In this document: in pieces, positions 1 through 5,728 of the stretch
Position numbering within the stretch: the stretch's first letter is position 1
Layout of the letters: each line of letters begins with the position of its first letter
Assembly: GCA_012799115.1 (NCBI GenBank)
Contig: JAAZLY010000307.1
Coordinates: 1-16,272 of the forward strand
From: Bacillota bacterium
Lineage (GTDB): Bacteria > Bacillota > Limnochordia > Darwinibacteriales > Darwinibacteriaceae
Direction: 5' to 3'
Length of the DNA: 16,272 nucleotides
Program-made: the position numbers and the translations under genes
Notes under the pieces: model-generated
What the model was told of the DNA's origin: nothing
Database searches by the model: none
What the model saw: only the letters and a program-made list of their open reading frames with translations

Positions 1-1
1 A

Positions 2-808
2 GGAATGTTTCCCCTTCATGTCTGGTTACCTGAAGCCCATCCTGTTGCTCCGTCTCCGGCTAGCGCACTCCTTTCTGGCATCATGCTCAAGATCGGCGCC
101 TTCGGCTTACTGCGCGTGATCTTCAATATCTACGAGTACTCCTTCCTTAAAGAGGTAGGGTGGATCAATATGCTCCTAGTGGGAGCCATTTTGACCATTT
201 TATTGGGGTCGGTTTTCGCCATCATGCAAACCAATTTGAAACGGCGTTTGGCCTATTCCAGTGTGGCCCAGATGGGTTATGTGCTCCTCGGTATTGCACT
301 CCTCTCGGAGCAGGCCTTGGTGGGAGATATTTTCCATATCTTTACCCATGCCATTATGAAGTCTTGTTTGTTCCTAATCGCGGGAACCCTAATCTTGCTG
401 ACTGGTAAGACCGAGGTCCAGGATTTTAAGGGAATCGGGAAACGACTACCCATCTCTATGGTCTGCTTTACCATGGCCTCTTTGTCCATGATCGGCATTC
501 CACCCTTTAATGGATTCTTGAGCAAGTGGTATCTCGGCCTAGGGGCCCTTGAGGTGAATCAACCCTTGAGTGCTCTGGTCCTTCTGATTTCCAGTCTGTT
601 GAATGCAGTGTATTACCTTCCGATTGTCATTAATGCCTTCTTCCGGAAAGAGGAACATGATTTTTCGATGATCAAAGAACCACCTATGAAAATGCTGCTA
701 CCCATATTGATTCTGGCAGCAGCTACAGTGGTCTTTGACTTATTACCGGTTAATGTCTTGCTGAATCTATCGGAGATTACGGCCGAAACTCTGTTTGGCG
801 GGTTCTAG
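2..808 (+). CDS. Complex I-like/Mrp-type proton-conducting membrane subunit, 3' part
   Basis: This is a partial gene: the reading frame is already open at base 2, so the start lies upstream and the first methionine seen (base 5) is internal. The 268 visible residues belong to the NuoL/NuoM/NuoN, MrpD and HyfB superfamily of membrane subunits that move protons or sodium. The evidence is the PLHVWLPEAHPVAPSP loop near the left edge, the following MLK lysine segment, the LKRRLAYSSVAQMGY stretch, the FTHAIMKS segment with its His and Lys, and IPPFNGFLSKW. Several hydrophobic helices follow one another. The family member cannot be fixed, because the neighbours that would tell Nuo, Mrp and membrane hydrogenase apart are outside the window. 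It converges on nth. Confidence 0.85.
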   Translation, partial: GMFPLHVWLPEAHPVAPSPASALLSGIMLKIGAFGLLRVIFNIYEYSFLKEVGWINMLLVGAILTILLGSVFAIMQTNLKRRLAYSSVAQMGYVLLGIALLSEQALVGDIFHIFTHAIMKSCLFLIAGTLILLTGKTEVQDFKGIGKRLPISMVCFTMASLSMIGIPPFNGFLSKWYLGLGALEVNQPLSALVLLISSLLNAVYYLPIVINAFFRKEEHDFSMIKEPPMKMLLPILILAAATVVFDLLPVNVLLNLSEITAETLFGGF

Positions 809-1425
809 AAGTTTTCTTGATAGAAGGTACAATGAGGGCTAATCGGACATTCGTGGCAAAGTGGTTTGCGGGCCTTGCAAAGGGCCCGCCCATGGAGGAT
901 CAACCAATGGTGTGCTTCAATCCAAAGCTCCTGCGGTATGGCCTCCATAAGCTGGATTTCTGTCTGATAAGGATTCGATGCTCTGGCTAGGCCAATGCGG
1001 TTGGCTACCCGAAAGACATGGGTGTCTACGGCAATCGTCGGGATATGGAATGCATTGGCCATAACCACATTAGCGGTTTTGCGTCCTACGCCAGGGAGCG
1101 CCTCTAGCTCTTCCCTGGTGCGAGGTACCTCACCGTCATACTTTTCGACTAGGATTTTGGCAGTCTTGATCAAATTGCGGGCCTTGGTTTGCCAAAGACC
1201 CGCACTTTTTATCAGATTTGCCACCTCGTCATACGAGCCCACCGCCAAATGATGGGCGGTGGGGAAGGCCGGAAACAGATCTTCGGTGATGATATTCACT
1301 CGCTCATCCGTGCATTGCGCCGAAAGGATCGTCGCCACTAGAAGTTCAAAGGGATTTTTGTGGTTCAGCGCAGTTATGGCCTTGGGATACATGGATTGTA
1401 ACAAGGATAGTACTTCTTGCACCAA
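805..1425 (-). CDS. nth: Endonuclease III (DNA glycosylase/AP lyase)
   Basis: Base-excision repair enzyme that removes oxidised pyrimidines and nicks at abasic sites. The 206 residues are close to the family's usual length. The helix-hairpin-helix LPGVGRKTANVV carries the catalytic lysine at K116, and the catalytic aspartate is D134 in AVDTHVFRV. The C-terminal iron-sulfur loop is complete: C183, C190, C193 and C199, spaced C-x6-C-x2-C-x5-C as expected for a [4Fe-4S] cluster. The start is TTG at 1425, 6 bases after a GAGG ribosome site; GTG at 1422 is an alternative. It begins 12 bases after the stop of the metallophosphoesterase gene, so the two are probably one transcript. Its stop codon shares bases with that of the convergent membrane subunit. 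Confidence 0.96.
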   Translation of the reverse strand: MVQEVLSLLQSMYPKAITALNHKNPFELLVATILSAQCTDERVNIITEDLFPAFPTAHHLAVGSYDEVANLIKSAGLWQTKARNLIKTAKILVEKYDGEVPRTREELEALPGVGRKTANVVMANAFHIPTIAVDTHVFRVANRIGLARASNPYQTEIQLMEAIPQELWIEAHHWLILHGRALCKARKPLCHECPISPHCTFYQENF

Positions 1426-1437
1426 GAATCACCTCAC

Positions 1438-2040
1438 CTACTTGTCGATCTCTAGAATGTGGAATCCATAGCCATTGATAACAGTAGTGTCGTTGACGAT
1501 GTCAATTCTGTTTTGTTTGAGTCCGTAACTTAAATGTGTATGTCCGTGAATGAAGTAGCGGGGCTTAAACTTCTGGATAATTCTAGAGAACGTTAGAAAC
1601 CCCTTATGACTGGGGTCTTCGCCGTCGTGAATACCGAAAGGTGGGGCATGGGTTAAGACGATGTCGATCTTACGGCCAAACAGGAATCGCCAGGCCATTC
1701 TACGCCAGATAGCCCTCATTTGCCGCTCGGTATACTGAATAGCCGAACGATGCTGGTGGTACATGGCGCCTTCAAAGCCAATGATGGTTACACCATTGAG
1801 GTTGATCACCTTGCCATGCACATCATAAGCACATTCGGGCGGATTACTCTGAAAGTCCTCATCATGATTACCCCTCACATAGTAGAGGGGTGCGTTAAAG
1901 ACCGACGTAAGATAGGATAGGTACCAAGTAGGTAGATCACCTGCGGAGAGGATTGCGTCGATGGAATCAGGAAAGCGATCGCGTCGGAAATGGTCATATA
2001 ATTGTGGATCAACTGTGTCACCAACAATCAAAAACTTCAA
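1438..2040 (-). CDS. Calcineurin-like metallophosphoesterase
   Basis: A 200-residue, probably cytoplasmic, metal-dependent phosphoesterase of unknown substrate. Motifs in order: GD at 34-35, GNHD at 57-60, TH at 130-131 and GHTH at 166-169, which supply most ligands of the two-metal site. The first motif, normally D-x-H, reads VGDTVD at residues 6-11, so the usual histidine is missing. An in-frame TTG at 2055 exists, but the GGGAGG ribosome site lies within that extension. TTG at 2040 follows the site by 6 bases and is the better start. The protein is too small and lacks the extra domains of nucleotidases; it resembles small single-domain phosphoesterases. Neighbours: a small unknown gene before it and nth 12 bases after it. 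Confidence 0.85.
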   Translation of the reverse strand: MKFLIVGDTVDPQLYDHFRRDRFPDSIDAILSAGDLPTWYLSYLTSVFNAPLYYVRGNHDEDFQSNPPECAYDVHGKVINLNGVTIIGFEGAMYHQHRSAIQYTERQMRAIWRRMAWRFLFGRKIDIVLTHAPPFGIHDGEDPSHKGFLTFSRIIQKFKPRYFIHGHTHLSYGLKQNRIDIVNDTTVINGYGFHILEIDK

Positions 2041-2098
2041 ACTAGATCCTCCCAACCTCCCCCATTATCAGCGGGAACATTCTCGAAAAGGTTAGACT

Positions 2099-2419
2099 CT
2101 ACGATTCCTCTTTGAGACGGGCATTCTCTTCTTGGGCTACCAAGCGCTTTTTTTGCACCTCAGCCATGATCTTGCTCTCGAGAGTAATGCCAGAAAGTCG
2201 TTCGAAAAATCCAGGCGGGTAGAGAGTGGTGCTATAACGGTCAGGGGCTTTGTACCAAACGCCCTTAGGGCCATCCACAGCCTCGACCTTGGCATATGTA
2301 TCGATGAGTGTCACTCGAATCCCCCATCGATCACCAGGGGCGATTTCCAGATAGACTGCAGACTTATCGGTAGGTCGACTCCAGGTTCCCTGGTTCAACT
2401 CTTTTAGCAAAGCTCTCAT
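2099..2419 (-). CDS. Small hypothetical protein
   Basis: A 106-residue protein that I do not recognise. The first two thirds alternate hydrophobic and polar residues with several Trp and Tyr (for example GDRWGIRVTLIDTYAKVEAVDG), which suggests a compact beta-rich domain. The last 25 residues are strongly charged (KKRLVAQEENARLKEES) and look helical, possibly a short coiled coil. There is no signal peptide or membrane segment. The ATG at 2419 follows a GGGAAAGGAT ribosome site. It lies 58 bases before the metallophosphoesterase on the same strand, so it may be cotranscribed. Function unknown; a role in metal or nucleotide handling would be guesswork. Confidence 0.65.
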   Translation of the reverse strand: MRALLKELNQGTWSRPTDKSAVYLEIAPGDRWGIRVTLIDTYAKVEAVDGPKGVWYKAPDRYSTTLYPPGFFERLSGITLESKIMAEVQKKRLVAQEENARLKEES

Positions 2420-2482
2420 CCTTTCCCACTTTAAGTATTACACATTTATAGGGTAAATCCTAGTTAGAATAGGGGTATGGAT

Positions 2483-2956
2483 ATGTTAGTAGTGTTAAGC
2501 CTGTGTATCTTTTTCGGTTTGCTCTGCCCTGGTTATGCAGGAGCTGAAGTGCTAGAAGCGCCAGGCATGCACTTCACCGTAGCGGAGTGGGCCTACGAGG
2601 TACGAGGTGAAGATGATTACGATCCAAACCCTGAAGGCACGTTTGCCCGGGGCGAGAGGGGATATGCCTACCTGGAAATCGCAGATTTCGGTGTGGCGGA
2701 GGAGGATACGTTTTTCTACCTGCAACTCAATGTAGATGTGGCCCTGGAGACTACGGGTGGCCTTCGGCTCTTTACCCAGAAGGATGTTCTGGAACTAGAG
2801 GAGTGGTATCTGGAGCCTCCTCTGACTACATGGTTCTACATCTACGTAGATATTCCTTGGTGGGCACCGCGAGGAATCTATCGGACCTTGATCACAGTGC
2901 GGGACGGAATCACAGATCAGCGCCTGGAGGAAGTCAGGGAGATTGTAGTGGAGTAA
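2483..2956 (+). CDS. Secreted beta-rich hypothetical protein
   Basis: About 157 residues with a clear export signal: a hydrophobic N-terminus (LVVLSLCIFFGLL) followed by a likely cleavage near YAGA. There is no lipobox at the cleavage position, so it is probably released or wall-associated rather than lipid-anchored. The mature part is acidic and rich in aromatic residues, with a FARGERGYAYLEIADFGV stretch and a closing ITVRDGITDQRLEEVREIVVE strand pattern that suggest an immunoglobulin-like beta sandwich. The family is not recognised. An ATG at 2477 is also in frame but lies one base from the AGGGG ribosome site; ATG 2483 has 7-base spacing and is preferred. It precedes rex by 82 bases and diverges from the small gene at 2099-2419. 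Confidence 0.65.
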   Translation: MLVVLSLCIFFGLLCPGYAGAEVLEAPGMHFTVAEWAYEVRGEDDYDPNPEGTFARGERGYAYLEIADFGVAEEDTFFYLQLNVDVALETTGGLRLFTQKDVLELEEWYLEPPLTTWFYIYVDIPWWAPRGIYRTLITVRDGITDQRLEEVREIVVE

Positions 2957-2987
2957 ATTGTCTTGTGAAAAAGGATGCAAGCAATTC

Positions 2988-3005
2988 TTGTCGAATTATT
3001 AACAG
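2988..3005 (+). promoter_or_regulatory. Candidate Rex operator upstream of rex
   Basis: TTGTCGA-ATTA-TTAACAG matches 11 of 14 arm bases of the clostridial-type Rex operator TTGTTAA-N4-TTAACAA. It lies 33 bases before the rex start codon, as expected for autoregulation. A second half site, TTGTGAA at 2963-2969, sits just upstream but has a poor partner arm (3 of 7). The call rests on consensus matching by eye. Confidence 0.45.
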
Positions 3006-3038
3006 GATCAAGGAAACTGACTTTCGAGGAGGAGAACG

Positions 3039-3707
3039 ATGACATTACGAGGGAGGAAAAAGGGGGAGACAGTTCCACAGGGAGTTGTTGGCCGCTTGCC
3101 CGTGTATTTTCGCTATTTAACAGAACTGGAGTTAGCGGGAGTGGAGAGAGTTTCTTCAGCCCAACTAGGAGAGGCGCTGGACTTCACCGCTGCCCAAATT
3201 CGTTCTGATTTAAGCTACTTTGGTTCCTTTGGCCAACAAGGCTATGGGTACAATGTGGCAGAGCTTCTCGATCAAGTGAAGCAGATCTTAGGTATCAAGC
3301 AGAAATATGCGATGGTGTTGGTAGGAGCGGGAAACTTGGGGAAGGCTATAGGTAGCTATGAGTGGTTCCGAGCGGAGGGCTTTGAAATCGAAGCTATCTT
3401 TGACGTCGATCCTCACTTAATTGGCAACCGCCACGGGGGATGCATTATTCGCTCCGTCGATGAACTTACTTCATATCTCAAGGAACATCCAGCTGATATC
3501 GGCATCATTGCCACGCCGAAGGCTGCAGGACAGAGTGTTTGCGACCTTTTGGTAGAAGGTGGAGTAGACAGCATTTGGAATTTCTCGCCGACGCATCTGA
3601 CAGTACCAGATCATGTGCTTGTCGAAGATATGCATCTGACCGATAGTCTGCTCCGGCTAGTGTTTCGCCTCAATGAGCGGCGGGCAGGAGATGGAGAAAC
3701 AGATTAG
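3039..3707 (+). CDS. rex: Redox-sensing transcriptional repressor Rex
   Basis: A 222-residue cytoplasmic repressor that binds NAD(H) through a Rossmann domain and leaves DNA when NADH rises. The N-terminal winged-helix part contains RLPVYFRYL and the Rex signature IRSDLSYFGSFGQQGYGYNV (about residues 54-73), followed by the linker helix. The Rossmann domain starts with VLVGAGNLGKAI at about 93-104 and continues with EAIFDVDPHLIG and IIATPKAAGQ. A C-terminal helix (LTDSLLRLVFRLNE) is typical of the domain-swapped dimer. Length is normal for the family. The ATG follows a strong GAGGAGGAG ribosome site. It is followed by fabI after 80 bases and preceded by a Rex-like operator, so it probably represses itself. 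Typical targets elsewhere are fermentation, NADH oxidation and butyryl/acyl metabolism genes. Confidence 0.97.
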   Translation: MTLRGRKKGETVPQGVVGRLPVYFRYLTELELAGVERVSSAQLGEALDFTAAQIRSDLSYFGSFGQQGYGYNVAELLDQVKQILGIKQKYAMVLVGAGNLGKAIGSYEWFRAEGFEIEAIFDVDPHLIGNRHGGCIIRSVDELTSYLKEHPADIGIIATPKAAGQSVCDLLVEGGVDSIWNFSPTHLTVPDHVLVEDMHLTDSLLRLVFRLNERRAGDGETD

Positions 3708-3748
3708 TACCAGATCATAAAAGTGGTTCGCAGGAATGTTGAGAATAG

Positions 3749-3766
3749 TGCCTAATACCTTCACAA
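3749..3766 (+). promoter_or_regulatory. Weak candidate Rex half site before fabI
   Basis: TTCACAA at 3760-3766 is a perfect right arm of TTGTGAA-N4-TTCACAA, but the left arm TGCCTAA matches only 3 of 7 bases. It lies 22 bases before the fabI start. On its own it is weak; it is listed because it sits between rex and a redox gene. Confidence 0.2.
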
Positions 3767-3787
3767 ACAAGTTGAAGAGGTGTTCAT

Positions 3788-4558
3788 GTGTTACTACAAG
3801 AAAAGCGTATTGCTATTTTCAATATTGCTAATAAGCGCAGTATCGCCTGGGCTATTGCCAAAGCCATGGATGCCCAGGGAGCGAGGCTCATCTTAGGATA
3901 CCAAAACGAGCGGACCAAGGGATCTGTAATGGACCTTGCCAAGGAACTAACTCACAGTCCGGTGGCAATCTTGCCCTGCGACGTGTCTTTCCCGGAGCAG
4001 ATTGACGCTCTGCAAGACACAGTCCGAAAAGAGGCGGGGACGATCCATGGACTGGTGCATTCTTTGGCCTTTGCACCTAGGGAATCTTTGCAAAATGCCT
4101 ATCTCTTTACCGAAAGGGAGCATTTCTTAACTGCTCTAGAGATCAGTACCTATTCGTTGGTTGCTCTGGCCCGGGCACTCACGCCAGTCTTTAGTGATAA
4201 GGCTAGCGTTACCACCTTAACCTACTATGGGGCGGAAAAGGTGATGCCGAGTTACAATGTGATGGGTGTTGCCAAAGCAGCCCTCGAGGCAAGTGTTCGC
4301 TACTTGGCCCATGATCTGGGGCCAGCTGGAGTCAGGGTGAATGCGATCTCTGCGGGACCCATCAACACAGTTGCTGCTCGGGGGGTCTCTGGATTCCTAG
4401 ATATCTTGGAGGTACACGCAGCCAAGGCTCCCCTCAAGCGAACGGTCGAGGGAAGTGAAGTGGGAGGCACAGCAGCATTCTTGGCCAGTGACCTAGCGAG
4501 CGGTATCACCGGTGAAGTCATCTACGTTGATACCGGCTACAACATTATGGGCTTTTAG
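3788..4558 (+). CDS. fabI: Enoyl-[acyl-carrier-protein] reductase (FabI type)
   Basis: Last reduction step of each round of fatty acid elongation, converting trans-2-enoyl-ACP to acyl-ACP with NAD(P)H. The 256 residues align well with known FabI: IANKRSIAWAIA at 13-24, the catalytic pair Y146/Y156 and K163 within YYGAEKVMPSYNVMGVAK, and the SAGPI.T.AA loop at 188-197 that covers the cofactor and substrate. The numbering of Tyr and Lys equals that of Escherichia coli FabI. The first loop is odd: the usual TG before the VA(S/N)K segment is F-N (N12), and AWGIA is AWAIA. The start is GTG at 3788, 5 bases after GAGGTG; no in-frame ATG is near. It is likely cotranscribed with rex or controlled by it, and ends at a two-way terminator. 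Confidence 0.92.
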   Translation: MLLQEKRIAIFNIANKRSIAWAIAKAMDAQGARLILGYQNERTKGSVMDLAKELTHSPVAILPCDVSFPEQIDALQDTVRKEAGTIHGLVHSLAFAPRESLQNAYLFTEREHFLTALEISTYSLVALARALTPVFSDKASVTTLTYYGAEKVMPSYNVMGVAKAALEASVRYLAHDLGPAGVRVNAISAGPINTVAARGVSGFLDILEVHAAKAPLKRTVEGSEVGGTAAFLASDLASGITGEVIYVDTGYNIMGF

Positions 4559-4574
4559 GACTAGTAGATCAAAG

Positions 4575-4606
4575 AAAGCACCCAGGAATCAAATCTGGGT
4601 GCTTTT
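4575..4606. terminator. Bidirectional intrinsic terminator between fabI and the FMN gene
   Basis: An 11-base-pair stem (AAAGCACCCAG with CTGGGTGCTTT) and a 9-base loop. On the plus strand it is followed by TTTTCTAG. On the minus strand the 3' side reads GCTTTCTTTG, so it can also stop the convergent FMN-binding gene, which ends at 4628. Confidence 0.88.
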
Positions 4607-4627
4607 CTAGTGGGCGAAATGGTGATG

Positions 4628-5317
4628 CTACTTTGTTAGTGCTTTGTCTAAAGCATCCCGCACTGCGTGGTTGGATTGATGGGTTAGACCGGTTGCGCCG
4701 GAGATCACATCTACATATCCAGGTTCAGCTTGCATCGCTGCTTCCTTATACGCATCGCGAGCCATCTCTAGAGGCCAGCCGTATTCAGCGGGATCTTGGA
4801 TGGTGTGGTCAGGCAAAACGCGTTGAACTTTGTAGTCAACGATTTTGTCATCCTTCAGTGTAACCCAGACGACCTTATAGTACTGACCATAAGAAGAGGT
4901 TTCCGAACGGCCGAGGAAGGTACCATCGAAATACTTGTTTGTAGGCTCCACGCCACTAGCTTTAATGAGTGCTCTTTCTGTTGCTTGGATCCAGCCAGTG
5001 GAACTGCCTGTTGCCCCAGTTACGATATCTGCTTCAGCGGCTTGGTTTGCTACAAACTGTGCACCCAAGGTGCGTGCGGCTTCGCCGGCTTGCGGCCACG
5101 CATAGCTTGACCAATCTTTTTCTACATGCTTGTCCGTGAACTCACGAAGAATAACAGCAACGATCTTACCGTCTTCAATGAAGACTTTGGACGATTGGAT
5201 GCTCTTGTCGCTCGCATCGCTCCAAGCTTCATAGGTGCCATCGACGTATGCGGCCTGAGCCACTAACGAAAGGGATAAAACCACAACTAGAGTTAGGACC
5301 AAAGATAATTTTTTCAC
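4628..5317 (-). CDS. Secreted protein with two FMN-binding domains
   Basis: A 229-residue exported flavoprotein with a signal peptide (MKKL then a hydrophobic run, cleavage near AQA-AYVDG). Two tandem FMN_bind-type domains follow. Each opens with DGT(Y/F) and a KIVAV or KIVDYKV strand, and each closes with the flavin-attachment motif Dxx(S/T)GAT: DIVTGAT (97-103, acceptor T103) and DVISGAT (203-209, acceptor T209). In the NqrC/RnfG family an ApbE transferase links FMN by a phosphoester to that threonine, and similar multi-domain proteins serve in electron transfer outside the membrane. No haem motif or membrane anchor is seen, so it is probably free or wall-bound. GTG at 5317 is preferred because GGAGG lies 7 bases before it; ATG 5323 is only one base from that site. 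A Rex-like operator covers its promoter region. Confidence 0.86.
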   Translation of the reverse strand: MKKLSLVLTLVVVLSLSLVAQAAYVDGTYEAWSDASDKSIQSSKVFIEDGKIVAVILREFTDKHVEKDWSSYAWPQAGEAARTLGAQFVANQAAEADIVTGATGSSTGWIQATERALIKASGVEPTNKYFDGTFLGRSETSSYGQYYKVVWVTLKDDKIVDYKVQRVLPDHTIQDPAEYGWPLEMARDAYKEAAMQAEPGYVDVISGATGLTHQSNHAVRDALDKALTK

Positions 5318-5343
5318 ATACATACCTCCACAAAAGTATTAGA

Positions 5344-5361
5344 CGGTGAACACTTTCACCA
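5344..5361 (-). promoter_or_regulatory. Candidate Rex operator upstream of the FMN-binding gene
   Basis: The perfect inverted repeat GGTGAA-CACT-TTCACC lies in an 18-base window matching 11 of 14 arm bases of TTGTGAA-N4-TTCACAA, with the correct 4-base spacer. A TAATAC hexamer on the minus strand (5341-5336) could be the -10 element, which would put this site in the -10/-35 spacer, where a repressor would block polymerase. No good -35 hexamer is visible. Confidence 0.5.
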
Positions 5362-5398
5362 GTGCTCAGGTTCAGAGTAGCAAATTCTCATTCATCAG

Positions 5399-5662
5399 TC
5401 AAGCCTTTTCGGCTCCATCCCAATGGGTTATTGTAGTGACCATGACTACATCATGACCTACCTGCAGGTTAGCTTGGAGTAGATGGCGTAGGGCTGTCCA
5501 CACTTCATCTTCTTCGCCAGATATTACGGTGTCGATGGACGTATGACGTGGCTGTAAATCGTAATCTAGGGCATGCTCGTCCAAAAACTGGGCGGAGAGG
5601 CCCCGTAAGTTGTTCACTTCCATCTGGTGAACGGGATACAAGGATACTTGTGCTTTTAACAT
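5399..5662 (-). CDS. Thiamine-binding (MTH1187/YkoF, DUF77-type) protein
   Basis: An 87-residue small cytoplasmic protein resembling the thiamine-binding protein family: it opens with a KAQVSLYPV strand, then a helix, an HTSIDTVISG strand-turn, a helix with EVWTALRHLLQANLQVG and a closing VVMVTTITHW strand. This is the ferredoxin-like fold order of that family, whose members bind thiamine or related pyrimidines. The family is recognised from pattern only. ATG at 5662 is preferred; GTG at 5674 is in frame but lies inside the ribosome site. The spacing of about 10-11 bases from GGAGG is long. The gene follows the LysM gene on the same strand, with an 11-base-pair hairpin over its ribosome site in between. 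There is no TPP riboswitch in the short gap. Confidence 0.65.
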   Translation of the reverse strand: MLKAQVSLYPVHQMEVNNLRGLSAQFLDEHALDYDLQPRHTSIDTVISGEEDEVWTALRHLLQANLQVGHDVVMVTTITHWDGAEKA

Positions 5663-5671
5663 GTAAAGGTA

Positions 5672-5702
5672 CACCTCCTGAGACTAGTATGCTCAGAAGG
5701 TG
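5672..5702 (-). promoter_or_regulatory. Hairpin that buries the ribosome site of the thiamine-binding gene
   Basis: Read as minus-strand RNA, CACCUUCUGAG pairs over 11 positions (one G-U) with CUCAGGAGGUG around a 9-base loop. The right arm is the whole ribosome site AGGAGGUG of the gene starting at 5662. No U tract follows, so it is not a normal terminator. It starts 26 bases after the LysM stop codon. Confidence 0.6.
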
Positions 5703-5728
5703 CACGCTTCACTCACTAGCAGTCTTTC

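Noticed and set aside
5663..5728. Possible TPP riboswitch before the thiamine-binding gene, because of a CTGAG motif
   Set aside because: The gap is only about 66 bases and lacks the other conserved TPP elements. The CTGAG is explained by the hairpin stem.
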